Shown: positions 36,759 to 45,908, numbered from the stretch's first letter. The stretch: 62,528 bases of DNA from Paenibacillus wynnii (GCF_030812855.1 NZ_JAUSTK010000031.1:1-62528); one strand, 5' to 3'. The notes: a model not told the origin generated them from the sequence alone. Numbers and translations: made by a program.

Positions 36759-36778
36759 AAAGAAGCAGGTTTACAATT

Positions 36779-36794
36779 AGTGATCCTAGTCACA
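36779..36794. promoter_or_regulatory. FNR-like box proximal to hmp
   Basis: AGTGA-TCCTAG-TCACA, 9 of 10 consensus positions, at about -40 of the predicted hmp promoter. Confidence 0.75.
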
Positions 36795-36809
36795 TTAAAA
36801 ACAAACATT

Positions 36810-36825
36810 TGTGACAAATGTCACA
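36810..36825. promoter_or_regulatory. FNR box distal to hmp
   Basis: TGTGA-CAAATG-TCACA, a perfect match to the consensus, 31 bp (three helical turns) upstream of the proximal box. Confidence 0.8.
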
Positions 36826-36828
36826 GTG

Positions 36829-37635
36829 TTATTCTCTGGTATATAGGTTCATTCGAAGCCATGAAGCGCAAGCATCGGTCCAGCCCTTAACATGATGATC
36901 CTGATCTGCCAATCCAAGCCCGTGATAACCATGCGCATAAACGTGAAGGTCGAATGGAACACCATGACGCCTTAATGCAGTTGCAAAGATAAGACTGTTC
37001 TCAACTGGGACATCATCATCATCAGAGGTATGCCACAAAAAGACCGGGGGAGTATCTGCTCCCACCTGAAGCTCACTGCTTAGAAGATTTACCAACTCTG
37101 CTTCGGGAGAAATGCCCAGCAGGTTTTCTTTTGAACCCTGGTGTCCGTATTCATCCTGCATCGAGATTACAGGGTAGCAAAGAATCATCAAGTCAGGGCG
37201 GCTGGATTGGCGCTCTATCGGATCGTTTGCTTCAGTGTTCCCCATATCAAATAACATACCGGCTGTCGAGGCTAGATGTCCCCCTGCAGAGAATCCCAAA
37301 ATCCCTATTCGTCCTTTATCCACCCGGAATTGTTCGGCTTGATGTCGAACCGTCCGAATCGCCCGCTGCGCATCCTGCAAGGCACGGGGATACCGGTATG
37401 GAGCTACACGGTAACGGAGTACGAATGCAGAAATGCCAAGCGTGTTCAACCATCTCGCTATCGGTTCACCTTCATGATCTGCCCGCATCCCATAACCGCC
37501 GCCCGGACATATGACTACAGCAGCATTACTGTCTCCTTCTACCAAAAACGGTTCAATAGCCGGACAATCCTCATCGCCAATACCCTCCGCACCCGGAGCC
37601 CCCTCGGGCCATAATAGCAGCATGTTCTTCATCAT
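36829..37635 (-). CDS. alpha/beta-hydrolase, acetyl-esterase-like
   Basis: A 268-residue cytoplasmic alpha/beta-hydrolase of the BD-FAE / acetyl xylan esterase type. The oxyanion-hole motif is CPGGGYGM, the nucleophile elbow GFSAGG, the acid probably lies in TSDDDDVPVENS, and the base is the His of HGYHGLGL. Such enzymes deacetylate short-chain esters on sugars. AAGGGAAG precedes two adjacent ATG codons; I kept the first. It lies upstream of hmp in the same direction but is separated from it by the FNR-boxed region. Confidence 0.82.
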   Translation of the reverse strand: MMKNMLLLWPEGAPGAEGIGDEDCPAIEPFLVEGDSNAAVVICPGGGYGMRADHEGEPIARWLNTLGISAFVLRYRVAPYRYPRALQDAQRAIRTVRHQAEQFRVDKGRIGILGFSAGGHLASTAGMLFDMGNTEANDPIERQSSRPDLMILCYPVISMQDEYGHQGSKENLLGISPEAELVNLLSSELQVGADTPPVFLWHTSDDDDVPVENSLIFATALRRHGVPFDLHVYAHGYHGLGLADQDHHVKGWTDACASWLRMNLYTRE

Positions 37636-37754
37636 CTCTCAAACTTCCCTTCAATAGATAGTCTGCAGAATTGGTAGATCAAAGCAATCTTACATCATAA
37701 GAAATCCGTATTTCAAGAGATTCACCTAACTCGGCTACAAAACAATTCATACAA

Positions 37755-37808
37755 GAAGAAATATAAGAAAAGTATACTTTAAACTTATACTTTCATATAT
37801 TTAAAAAA
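37755..37808. repeat. family B repeat, tail portion only
   Basis: GAAATATAAGAAAAGTATACTTTAAACTTATACTTTCATATATTTAAAAAA is shared (split here by a few differences) with 51195-51546 and 61430-61480. Its arms form a 17-bp inverted repeat, and it abuts the T-run of the pgmB terminator. Confidence 0.7.
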
Positions 37809-37833
37809 GGCAACGGCCTAACGGCCGTCACCT
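37803..37833 (-). terminator. terminator of the GH65-pgmB operon
   Basis: Minus-strand GGTGACGGCC-GTTA-GGCCGTTGCC followed by TTTTTT, 22 bases past the pgmB stop. Confidence 0.9.
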
Positions 37834-37854
37834 GAAGTAAATAGTTATTCAAAT

Positions 37855-38487
37855 TCACCCCAATACATGCAACCCAGCAATAACGTTGTCCGCCTCTTTT
37901 AGAACCTCAGAACTTCCAATGCCGACAACCTTCATTCCGGCAGCTTTTCCTGCTTGAACACCGGCTTCAGCATCCTCGAACACAACACAGTCTTCCGGTT
38001 GCAGCTTCAGCCCTGCACAGGCCATAAGAAATACCTCAGGATCCGGCTTGGCTAGAGACACCTTATTTCCATCAATAACAACATCAAATAAATCTGTAAT
38101 GTTAAGTTTATCAAGTATGAATTCTGCATTTTTACTCGCAGACCCAAGTGCTATACCTATCCCATTCTCCCTAAGATCGGTTAAGTATTTTCTTACACCA
38201 GGCAGTAGCTCTGACTCGTCAAGTGTCGAAATGTATTCTATATACCGACGATTTTTCTTCTCTGCCATCGCAATCTTCTGCTCTTCGGAGATTTCAACAC
38301 CACCGATCTCCAGCAAAATATCCAGCGACCTCATCCGGCTCACGCCCTTTAGCCGTTCATTGTGCTCTTCTGTAAACTCGAAGCCAAGTTCCTCAGCAAG
38401 TGAGCGCCAAGCTAGAAAGTGGTATTTCGCGGTATCCACGATGACACCGTCCAGATCGAAGATAGCGCCTTTCATATGTTCCAACAT
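37855..38487 (-). CDS. pgmB: beta-phosphoglucomutase
   Basis: A 210-residue HAD-superfamily enzyme converting beta-glucose 1-phosphate to glucose 6-phosphate. The nucleophile/acid pair is Asp11 and Asp13 (FDLDG), followed by GSASKN and FEDAEAGVQAG. GAGGAAA selects the ATG at 38487. It follows two GH65 phosphorylases, which release beta-glucose 1-phosphate by inverting phosphorolysis, so the three genes form a complete disaccharide phosphorolysis pathway into glycolysis. Confidence 0.95.
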   Translation of the reverse strand: MLEHMKGAIFDLDGVIVDTAKYHFLAWRSLAEELGFEFTEEHNERLKGVSRMRSLDILLEIGGVEISEEQKIAMAEKKNRRYIEYISTLDESELLPGVRKYLTDLRENGIGIALGSASKNAEFILDKLNITDLFDVVIDGNKVSLAKPDPEVFLMACAGLKLQPEDCVVFEDAEAGVQAGKAAGMKVVGIGSSEVLKEADNVIAGLHVLG

Positions 38488-38507
38488 TATGTTTATTTCC
38501 TCTCTGT

Positions 38508-40781
38508 TTATGAATATCGGATCTGCAACTGTGCGCCTGGATGACATACTTCTCCTTGTCCGCCAGATACAACAAAATTTAAGGCTGACTGATTATCAGC
38601 GGAAGCCTGAATAGTGATCTCATCACGCCCGACATGTAGACGGTAGGTTCCACCCCGCAGAACAACAGGCAACTCCACGGACTCCCATTGCTTAGGCATT
38701 GAGGGATTCAGGTGAACATCCTCCCCATTAAAATACAGTCCTGCAAAACCCAGAACAGCGGCCATCCAAGCCCCTCCATTCGCCGCCGGATGAGTGCCTC
38801 CGATATATAGGTCGCCTACATACTGCTTGGACTCCCCTGTTAAGTCCACCGTGGCTGTTCGCATAAAATAAGGGTAGCCCCAATCGGGAGCCCCAATATC
38901 TGCGGCAACCAATGCATATATACATGGACTAAGGCTGGAGCCATGCTCGGTACGAGGCTCATAAAATTCCCAATTCGCTTTTTTAACTTCTTGCGTGAAG
39001 GAATGTTTGAAGAGGTTCAGCATGAGCACGACGTCAGCTTGCTTCAGAATCGTTGTGGTCGTAGCGAGTCCATTCCCGCCGCCCCAATACTCATGTTTGT
39101 TCAGGACGCGAGATTTCAGATTAGTCAGATCAACCTCTTCCAGAGTAAAATAGCGGTCAAACTGCTCAATCACAAGGCTCTCAGCGTTAGGCTGCGGAAC
39201 ATAGAAATGCTCCAGCATCTCCTGAAATTCCGGCAGGAATGGTCCCTCTTTGAAGGTATCATTCAAAGTTTCAAACGCTGACAGGTGATTTGTTCTGAGA
39301 TAATCGGCTGCTTGTAAAGCAATCTCGAGCGTTTCTTTTACCAAAGCGTTCGTAAAGGCATTATTATTCACCCGCTCATGGTATTCGTCAGGCCCGGTCA
39401 CATCCAAGATCTCATAGCGGCCTTTTACAGGATTGTAATACGCATAGGAATAAAAGAATCTAGCACATTCCCATATCACTTCTGCCCCGCCGTCCGTCAA
39501 AAGACTGTAGTCACCTGTGAATTGTACATACTGCCATATACCATGCACCACATCGGCGCTGATATGAACCTGTTTGTCACGAAAGTAAGTACGCATGGGT
39601 CGTCCGGTGAAGACATCATTAACATTAAACAAGGTGCAGGCATCATCACCTGTATCCTGGCTTTCCCAAGCGTAAAAAGCACCCAAAAATCCATATTCGG
39701 CAGCTTTACGCTTTGCACCTTCCAAGGTATGAACCCGGTACATCATCAAATTCCGGGCAGTAGCAGGGTCACTGTGCAGGAAAAAAGGAAGTATGAACAT
39801 CTCCGTATCCCAGAACACTGCACCCTTATAGACTTGCCCGGACAATCCCCTTGCCGGAATGGACACCTTTTCCGAATGAGTAGGGGCTATAATCAACAAC
39901 TGATAAATACTGTATCTTAAAGCGAACTGGGCTTCCTGATCCCCTTCAATAATGACATCGGATCGAGACCACTTGTCTTCCCATTTCCGTTGGTGGGCCC
40001 CGAGTAGGACTTCATAACCTATATTTACAGCAGCGTTAACCGTTGTTATCGCCTCATTAACGGGAGGCTCTGTACCGTCCAAACCGCTAAAAACGGACAC
40101 ATACTTATACCAAGTATAAGTGACTCCCGCCTGTGCATTAAAAGTGAGATGACGAAGGAGAGAAGACACATCGAAGCTCTGTTCCCCAAAACCGAACACG
40201 GCCAGTTCCGCTACAGCCACCGGAACCTTAAGTTCCCCCGTTATAGCTGTGGATATCAGAACATTATCCATTAAATTTCCCTGCTGGTCATTCAGATGGG
40301 GCCCGTTAATATCCCAGACGTCATCGTCAATTCCTGTTCGAATAACTACGGCACAATCACGGGTTGCACACAAAGTTAATTTGCTCACCAATAGATGAAG
40401 ATTATCCATGCTGGCAAAACGATCTGCCGTATACGTAACTGTGCCTCCGTCAAGCCTTTTGTAAACCGTCTCCCGGCGGTGAATGGCACTGCGTATATCA
40501 AGCTCCTGTCTGTGCGACACCACCTCCTGTTCAATCACAGTCAGAGGTTCTCCATCGCATAGTAAGGTTGTGAATAACCCATTTGGGGCATTGACAGGCT
40601 CACGCCACTGTTGACCGGCTTTGTCATACAAACCTGCCAAGGTGACGGCAACCAGCTCCTCCTTACCAAATTCCTCAAGTGTGCCGCGATAGCCCATATA
40701 TCCGTTCCCGATCATAAACTTGTTACCGTTCGTCGTTACACGTGCAAGATCGAACCCCGACTCCTCCACTGTCCAGTTCAA
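38508..40781 (-). CDS. GH65 alpha-glucoside phosphorylase
   Basis: A 757-residue glycoside hydrolase family 65 protein: N-terminal beta-sandwich, (alpha/alpha)6 barrel and short C-terminal beta domains. The phosphate/sugar-site region FWDTEMFILPF and the catalytic-acid region VTGPDEYHERVNNNAFTN (general acid Glu in DEY) are intact. It should cleave an alpha-linked glucose disaccharide with phosphate to beta-glucose 1-phosphate. Whether this is maltose, trehalose, kojibiose or nigerose cannot be decided by eye. The start is a TTG that overlaps the TGA of the upstream GH65 gene, so translation is coupled. Confidence 0.88.
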   Translation of the reverse strand: MNWTVEESGFDLARVTTNGNKFMIGNGYMGYRGTLEEFGKEELVAVTLAGLYDKAGQQWREPVNAPNGLFTTLLCDGEPLTVIEQEVVSHRQELDIRSAIHRRETVYKRLDGGTVTYTADRFASMDNLHLLVSKLTLCATRDCAVVIRTGIDDDVWDINGPHLNDQQGNLMDNVLISTAITGELKVPVAVAELAVFGFGEQSFDVSSLLRHLTFNAQAGVTYTWYKYVSVFSGLDGTEPPVNEAITTVNAAVNIGYEVLLGAHQRKWEDKWSRSDVIIEGDQEAQFALRYSIYQLLIIAPTHSEKVSIPARGLSGQVYKGAVFWDTEMFILPFFLHSDPATARNLMMYRVHTLEGAKRKAAEYGFLGAFYAWESQDTGDDACTLFNVNDVFTGRPMRTYFRDKQVHISADVVHGIWQYVQFTGDYSLLTDGGAEVIWECARFFYSYAYYNPVKGRYEILDVTGPDEYHERVNNNAFTNALVKETLEIALQAADYLRTNHLSAFETLNDTFKEGPFLPEFQEMLEHFYVPQPNAESLVIEQFDRYFTLEEVDLTNLKSRVLNKHEYWGGGNGLATTTTILKQADVVLMLNLFKHSFTQEVKKANWEFYEPRTEHGSSLSPCIYALVAADIGAPDWGYPYFMRTATVDLTGESKQYVGDLYIGGTHPAANGGAWMAAVLGFAGLYFNGEDVHLNPSMPKQWESVELPVVLRGGTYRLHVGRDEITIQASADNQSALNFVVSGGQGEVCHPGAQLQIRYS

Positions 40782-43084
40782 TAGACTGCCATCCCCTCAC
40801 CCAATACAAGTTCCGCTCCGGCAGCATTAACAAGAACCTTTTGTCCATATACTAAGACTTCTGTACTTCCGCCTGATACAGCTTTAAGACATACTTGGTT
40901 CTGAGCTACTTCCACTTGCAGTAATACTCCCTCGTATAGGACTTGGAAGCTGTAAGATGTCCATTGCTCCGGCAGAGAGGGCTGGAACGAAAGTACTGAA
41001 CCGTCCGAGCGCATGCCTCCAAAGCCATACACAATATTCATCCAAGCGGCTGCAATCGATGTGGTATGAAGGCCTTCACGCGTGTTGCGGTTGTAATTAT
41101 CCAGATCCAGCCGGGTTGCGAACTCAAAGAACTTATAAGCTTCATCAGGCTTGCCGATTTCCGCTGCCAGTATCGAATGAATAGAAGGCGATAAAGAGGA
41201 CTCATGGATGCATCTCGGCTCGTAATATTCATAGTTGGCAAGCTTGGATTCCTTAGAGAACTGTCCGCTGTATAAGAACATGAACATTAATACATCCGGT
41301 TGCTTGATCATGTCGTAACGATACAATCGGTCATAGGACCAATTCGAGTACAGCGGGAATTCCGTAACCGGAATAGAGTGAATGTCCATATGCGGCATAT
41401 CAAAAAATCCATCATGTTCTTCATATACACCGCTTTCCGGATCCTGCGGTATGCGCATTCGTGCTGCTTTATCACTCCAGTCTTCCAATTCTTGTTCTTC
41501 TAGGCCGGTTTTAGTTGTAAGCTCGGCAAAGGCTTCTGGTGCTGCTAGCTTCATCTCCCGAATACTATCCAGCGTATATTCAAATGACTTTTTGGCCATC
41601 AGATTGATATAGCAATTGTTATTAACCATCAATTGGAACTCATCCGGGCCCATAACACCGTAGTAGCCGTACTCCCCGCTCCGTTGACCCCATTGACCGC
41701 GTGTAGCATAGAAACGGCTGATCTGGATCAACATTTCCACACCTTTACTGAACAAGAAGTCCCGATCTCCAGTGATGTTAACATAGTGCCATATTCCGTA
41801 GGAGACAGCCGTGCCTACGTGCAGCTGTAAGTTGGAGTGCTGCCATAGATCACAGCTTTCGGTTCCATCTATAGTAGCGATAGGATAACAAGCACCTTCG
41901 CAATCCACCTCTATCGCACGCTGCATAGCTTGGGAAAGAGTTTTGTACCGGAACTCTAATAGGCTTTTCGCCGCTTTGGGATTGTTGAACATATAGAAGG
42001 GAAGGCAATAGGATTCCGTATCCCAAAAGGCCAAACCGCGGTACACTTCACCTGTCAGCCCTTTAGCGCTAATGTTGAAACCCGGATGATCTCCGTGGTA
42101 GGTCTGATAGAGCTGAAAGATACAAAAACGGATGCCCTGCTGGTTCTCAGGATCTCCTTCGATGTGAATATCGCTGGTCTCCCATATGCTCCTCCAATAG
42201 GATGCCTGATCCGCAAAAACAACGGATGCCTCCAGCTTCCCGGTTGTTGAGGCCAACTTCATCCCTTCCTGCCACAGCTCGTCTGCCGACTTGGAGGAAT
42301 CCGTATCGGAACAATTGACAGCAAGTTTAGTAAAGTGTGTCGACTCGCCTTGGGTCAGCTCCATGCTGAAGCTTTGTCCGATAAATTTATCCCTTTCTAC
42401 CCGAGTGGTATTCAATGTCTGAGGAGCTTGCAGGGTGAAGGCGGAGAACAGCTTGTTTCCTGTGTTCACTGTGCTTGCCATAATGGCTGTTACTTCATCG
42501 GATTCACTGCTGCGGAGGCCATTCCACATATTCTCGCCCCGCTCCTCGTGAATAATTCCAAAATCCAGACCGGAGCACACTTCGATATTTCCTGAGAAGT
42601 TAAGCGGCTTGAACGTTACCTGCTGTAGACCTAAATGGGTCATGGTCATACTGACCAGTCGAGTAAAGGTAACATGAAGGCTTTTACCACTTTCTAGATG
42701 CCAGACCAGTTCCCTCTGATACGTCCCCTTCTGGAAATCAAGCCGCCGGGTATAATCCGAAATCTTACTGCGGGCCAGATCCAACGTTTCCCCCTCTAAT
42801 GAAATTCGCGTGTATAGCCAATCTACAGAATTCACCATGTAACGAAGCGAAGTAATAATGCCTTTATAATGTTTGCCGATATCCAATTGTTCATTAAGAC
42901 CATTGAAATAACTGCCGAGCAGCATATCACCGCTATACCCTTCTTCAGCATATCCCCGTACACCCATATACTCATTTCCAAGTGAAAAAATAGATTCTGA
43001 GGTTCGGTTCCGTTCCGGATCAAAGCCCTCTTCAATAATTGCCCACGGATCTACTTTTAAATATTTGTCCGCTACTTTAGCCAT
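40778..43084 (-). CDS. GH65 alpha-glucoside phosphorylase (second paralogue)
   Basis: A 768-residue GH65 protein, clearly diverged from its neighbour. FWDTESYCLPFYM and MGPDEFQLMVNNNCYIN keep the catalytic Glu, but sugar-site stretches differ (TIDGTESCDLWQH here against WESQDTGDDACTLF in the neighbour). The two therefore probably act on different disaccharides or acceptors. AAGGAG lies nine bases before the ATG. First gene of the GH65-GH65-pgmB operon. Its leader contains a terminator-like hairpin (43207-43254). No transporter is linked. Confidence 0.87.
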   Translation of the reverse strand: MAKVADKYLKVDPWAIIEEGFDPERNRTSESIFSLGNEYMGVRGYAEEGYSGDMLLGSYFNGLNEQLDIGKHYKGIITSLRYMVNSVDWLYTRISLEGETLDLARSKISDYTRRLDFQKGTYQRELVWHLESGKSLHVTFTRLVSMTMTHLGLQQVTFKPLNFSGNIEVCSGLDFGIIHEERGENMWNGLRSSESDEVTAIMASTVNTGNKLFSAFTLQAPQTLNTTRVERDKFIGQSFSMELTQGESTHFTKLAVNCSDTDSSKSADELWQEGMKLASTTGKLEASVVFADQASYWRSIWETSDIHIEGDPENQQGIRFCIFQLYQTYHGDHPGFNISAKGLTGEVYRGLAFWDTESYCLPFYMFNNPKAAKSLLEFRYKTLSQAMQRAIEVDCEGACYPIATIDGTESCDLWQHSNLQLHVGTAVSYGIWHYVNITGDRDFLFSKGVEMLIQISRFYATRGQWGQRSGEYGYYGVMGPDEFQLMVNNNCYINLMAKKSFEYTLDSIREMKLAAPEAFAELTTKTGLEEQELEDWSDKAARMRIPQDPESGVYEEHDGFFDMPHMDIHSIPVTEFPLYSNWSYDRLYRYDMIKQPDVLMFMFLYSGQFSKESKLANYEYYEPRCIHESSLSPSIHSILAAEIGKPDEAYKFFEFATRLDLDNYNRNTREGLHTTSIAAAWMNIVYGFGGMRSDGSVLSFQPSLPEQWTSYSFQVLYEGVLLQVEVAQNQVCLKAVSGGSTEVLVYGQKVLVNAAGAELVLGEGMAVY

Positions 43085-43206
43085 GTATGATTTCTCCTTC
43101 GTCTTGGGTTCTGCTCACTCCCAAGGATAGCTCTAGAGCTAGAAGTAGCCAATGTGCTGAAATCATCCGTTTATGTCTATTTATACGGAGTTGCAATAAC
43201 TGAACA

Positions 43207-43254
43207 TAAAAAAAGAAGCTGGAAACCATTCTCTGTGAATGTTGGTCTCCAGCT
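43207..43254 (-). terminator. terminator-like hairpin in the GH65 leader
   Basis: Minus-strand AGCTGGA...TCCAGCT with inner pairs ACC/GGT and ATTC/GAAT, followed by CTTTTTTTA. It lies 123 bp upstream of the GH65 start codon, and no minus-strand gene precedes it, so it may act as an attenuator rather than an ordinary terminator. Confidence 0.65.
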
Positions 43255-43299
43255 GTTAATGTATGAAGATAAACTCTCTCTACACCTAATTTACGAGAA

Positions 43300-43305
43300 A
43301 TCATA
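43300..43305 (-). promoter_or_regulatory. candidate -10 element for the GH65 operon
   Basis: Minus-strand TATGAT (5 of 6), centred 30 bp from the FNR-like box at 43325-43340. Transcription from here would pass through the leader hairpin. Confidence 0.35.
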
Positions 43306-43324
43306 TTAAATCTCACACCTTTGA

Positions 43325-43340
43325 AGTGAAAATAATCACA
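43325..43340. promoter_or_regulatory. FNR-like box between fnr and the GH65 operon
   Basis: AGTGA-AAATAA-TCACA, 9 of 10 consensus positions. It is about 104 bp before the fnr start codon and could serve fnr autoregulation or the divergent GH65 promoter. Confidence 0.65.
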
Positions 43341-43399
43341 ATGTTAAAAATTCGACACTTTTTACGCAAATTTTTTACCCATTAAGAGGAATTCCAAGG

Positions 43400-43405
43400 T
43401 ATAAT
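43400..43405 (+). promoter_or_regulatory. candidate -10 element of fnr
   Basis: A perfect TATAAT 38 bases before the ATG. The -35 is poor (TTTACC with a 20-bp gap is the best I see), which may mean activator dependence. Confidence 0.5.
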
Positions 43406-43443
43406 TAATTTAAAATTTACTAAAAAATGAGGGAATAAAGGGG

Positions 43444-44169
43444 ATGTCGATTATGAAGGAACATTATAATGTTATCGAAGCCCGCGGAAATACAAACTGT
43501 TTCTCCGAACAGAACTTTAACAGACTTCTAGTCACAATGAAAGAGCGCATGGTACCGGAAGGTTCACACCTGTTCTGGGAAGGCGACTTTTCGGATAAAT
43601 TGTTTTATATCAAACGTGGACGTGTGAAATTAACCAAATCAACAGACGAAGGTAAAGAATTAATTCTGTATATGTATCAATCCGGCGATATGGTAGGCCA
43701 AGCTGACCCGTTCTTCAGTACGAAGCACAGCTTCACTGCGGAAGTAATCGAGGAAAGCGAAGTTGGTGTTATCGAGCAAAAAGATCTGGAGATTCTGATC
43801 TGCCAGCATTGCGACTTTGCCATTGACTTCATGAAATGGATGGGTATCCACCACCGTCTGACACAAACCAAATTCCGTGATTTGATGATGTATGGTAAGC
43901 CGGGAGCTCTCTGCTCTACATTGATCCGATTGGGCAATACGTATGGTGAGAAGAGCGGCGAGAACATACTGATTAACAAAAAAATAACGCATACCGACTT
44001 ATCCAATATGATCGGGGCTACCCGTGAGAGCGTTAACCGGATGCTTAGCGATCTTCGTAAGAAAGATGCGGTTGAATATGAGAACGGTATGATTGTTATT
44101 AAGGACCTAGGCATGCTTCAAGATATTTGCCATTGCGAATTGTGTCCGAACGAAATTTGCCGTATTTAA
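43444..44169 (+). CDS. fnr: anaerobic regulator Fnr (Bacillus type)
   Basis: A 241-residue Crp/Fnr-family activator. The cyclic-nucleotide-like beta-roll occupies about residues 25-125, then a dimer helix, then a winged helix with ATRESVNRMLSDLRKK as recognition region. The sensor cluster is C-terminal: Cys231, Cys234 and Cys239 (CX2CX4C) as in Bacillus subtilis Fnr, where three cysteines and an aspartate hold a [4Fe-4S] cluster. A further Cys229 is present here. With an intact cluster (no oxygen) it should bind TGTGA-N6-TCACA boxes, nine of which lie in this window. GAGGGA is nine bases from the ATG. Confidence 0.95.
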   Translation: MSIMKEHYNVIEARGNTNCFSEQNFNRLLVTMKERMVPEGSHLFWEGDFSDKLFYIKRGRVKLTKSTDEGKELILYMYQSGDMVGQADPFFSTKHSFTAEVIEESEVGVIEQKDLEILICQHCDFAIDFMKWMGIHHRLTQTKFRDLMMYGKPGALCSTLIRLGNTYGEKSGENILINKKITHTDLSNMIGATRESVNRMLSDLRKKDAVEYENGMIVIKDLGMLQDICHCELCPNEICRI

Positions 44170-44629
44170 TTTCCTTTTAACATTACCCTCTATTCTCCTC
44201 ATTGAAACATATATGGCCCAGTTATTGTTCGATTCATAAAATAGAGTGGTCAAAGGCGTCCGGATACTGGCGTCTTCTTTTCTATGTTCATATCCGTCGG
44301 ATAGACGGTTGTGCTTGCGATGACGCTCCGCGAACGGACCGTTGCTACAATCGCTGTTGTGTCCAGATTTTAATTATTCCCCTTAGCGGTGAAAATCCGG
44401 ACACAGCTTATGCTTTCGATGCTAGTTTTCCTTTGGAAAACTTTCGGGCGAACGCTACCGCTTTTCCACAATCGTTCCGTCCTCTCCGCTACTTTCAGCG
44501 GAAACCGTTCCAAAGCGAATGCCAATCGCGTCCGATTCAGATGACACCTTCATGCTAATGAAGGAAGATCACATGCGTATACCCGGTATCTAGAGCCTAA
44601 TTCAAGCAATCCACTACAGATCAAAAACG
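44170..44629. other. intergenic region behind fnr
   Basis: No gene is seen. It contains the inverted family A copy at 44324-44501; the remainder is featureless up to the shared terminator. Confidence 0.6.
44324..44501 (-). repeat. family A dispersed repeat (copy 3, inverted)
   Basis: The reverse complement aligns with 35288-35468 across about 180 bp. Distinctive shared words include CGCTCCGCGAACGGACCGTT and the palindrome CTAGTTTTCCTTTGGAAAACT. Confidence 0.85.
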
Positions 44630-44673
44630 AAAGCGAGCCAGTCTCCAATAACCCGGAGACTGGCTCGCTTTTT
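44630..44673. terminator. bidirectional terminator between fnr and nirC
   Basis: A perfect 17-bp stem AAAGCGAGCCAGTCTCC / GGAGACTGGCTCGCTTT with an 8-base loop. T-runs follow on plus, and CTTTCGTTTTT follows on minus. It can stop fnr (plus) and nirBDC (minus). Confidence 0.92.
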
Positions 44674-44723
44674 AGCATTTAAGGCTTTGAAGTACAAAAA
44701 GTTATCTCATTCGTCAAAAATAC

Positions 44724-45560
44724 CTACTTATGGGACAGCACCTTGTTTTTGTTTTGATGGTTTGCTGAAATTAAAGGTTTCTGAATACCACGCACGGGTG
44801 AGATCAGCCAGTAAGCCATACCCACGAACACTGCGCCGCCAATCATATTACCTAATGTTACAGGGATCATATTGTGCAGCCACCCTGCAAACGTAATGGT
44901 TTCTGGATGATTCGGGAGCACAAGAGCTACACTAAGAAGTGTCATATTAGCTACGCTATGCTCATATCCGCTGGCGATAAAGGCGAACAGACACCACCAG
45001 ATCAATATGAGCTTGGCTGCTTCACTCTTAGCACGGGAGGACATCCAAATCGCCAAGCATACCAGCCAGTTACAGAGAATGCCGCGGAAGAACAGCTCCG
45101 AGAATGGAAGGCTCATTTTTTTAGCGGATGCTGCAAAGATTAAGTGCTCTGGTGGCGCCGCACTGAACAATCCGGTACCCCGAATTAAAAGGGCAAGAAT
45201 CACAGCACCTCCAACGTTACCGATGAACACAAGGACCCAGTTCTTAAGAGTATCCGAGATACTTGTTCTCCCCGAAAGCGTACTTACGGTAAAGAACATG
45301 TTATTTCCAGTAAACAGCTCCGAGCCTGCAAAGATTACAAGGGTCAGTGCGATACCGAAGGATGTACCCATTACAAGCGGTTGAAAAGGTGATTTGGCAG
45401 CTGCCAGTGGTGCCCCTAATGAGAAGATAAGAATAATACCAATGCCTACATAAGCCCCTGCAAGCAGAGCCGCAAGGAAATACCTGGACCAGCTTTCGTT
45501 CATTTTGTCCCGTTTACTGACTGCTGCTTCTACGATGTTCTCTACACTTTGAGTAAACAT
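44724..45560 (-). CDS. nirC: formate/nitrite transporter (NirC-like)
   Basis: A 278-residue FNT-family channel with six helices. Family features are FTGNNMFFT, GNVGGAV and NMIPVTLGNMIGGAVFVG. It should carry nitrite (or formate) across the membrane. Placement directly behind nirB-nirD favours nitrite; formate made by PflB is an alternative cargo. GGGGTGG just upstream selects the ATG at 45560 rather than 45575. It ends before the shared terminator. Confidence 0.92.
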   Translation of the reverse strand: MFTQSVENIVEAAVSKRDKMNESWSRYFLAALLAGAYVGIGIILIFSLGAPLAAAKSPFQPLVMGTSFGIALTLVIFAGSELFTGNNMFFTVSTLSGRTSISDTLKNWVLVFIGNVGGAVILALLIRGTGLFSAAPPEHLIFAASAKKMSLPFSELFFRGILCNWLVCLAIWMSSRAKSEAAKLILIWWCLFAFIASGYEHSVANMTLLSVALVLPNHPETITFAGWLHNMIPVTLGNMIGGAVFVGMAYWLISPVRGIQKPLISANHQNKNKVLSHK

Positions 45561-45587
45561 ATTCCACCCCGTCATCTCTTTATATAA

Positions 45588-45908
45588 TTATATGCTAACC
45601 GTCACCAATTCCCCATCTATTGTAACAGGGTAAGTTACTACTTTTCCGTGATCCGGAGCTTGGACTTCACCTGTCCGAAGATCAATTTTCCAATCATACA
45701 GCGGATCGTACAAGTAGTATCCGGAGACCATTCCCTCTGCCAGAGGGCCGCCTTTAGGGTGCGGACTAGAATTCTCTAACGCATAGACAGCTCCGTCTGA
45801 GGTGCGAAATATGGCCAGCTCTACATTACCGGCAATCACTACACGCCCGATCTGCATCAGAAAGTCCTGCACAGTGCCTACCGCATACTTTTGCTTTGTC
45901 AATTCCAT
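45588..45908 (-). CDS. nirD: nitrite reductase (NADH) small subunit
   Basis: A 106-residue Rieske-fold protein, the small subunit of assimilatory/ammonifying NADH-nitrite reductase. The fold's segments are visible (LENSSPHPKGGPLAEG, YDPLYDWKIDLRTG), but the Cys-His pairs that hold a Rieske cluster are absent: the positions read SPH and PLYDW. This is usual for NirD, so the protein is structural. AAAGGAG precedes the ATG. It sits 29 bp after nirB. Confidence 0.93.
   Translation of the reverse strand: MELTKQKYAVGTVQDFLMQIGRVVIAGNVELAIFRTSDGAVYALENSSPHPKGGPLAEGMVSGYYLYDPLYDWKIDLRTGEVQAPDHGKVVTYPVTIDGELVTVSI

Noticed and set aside
43077..43316. 79-codon ORF in the GH65 leader as an ordinary gene
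   Set aside because: Composition is not protein-like and it spans a terminator hairpin; kept only as a possible leader peptide in the findings.
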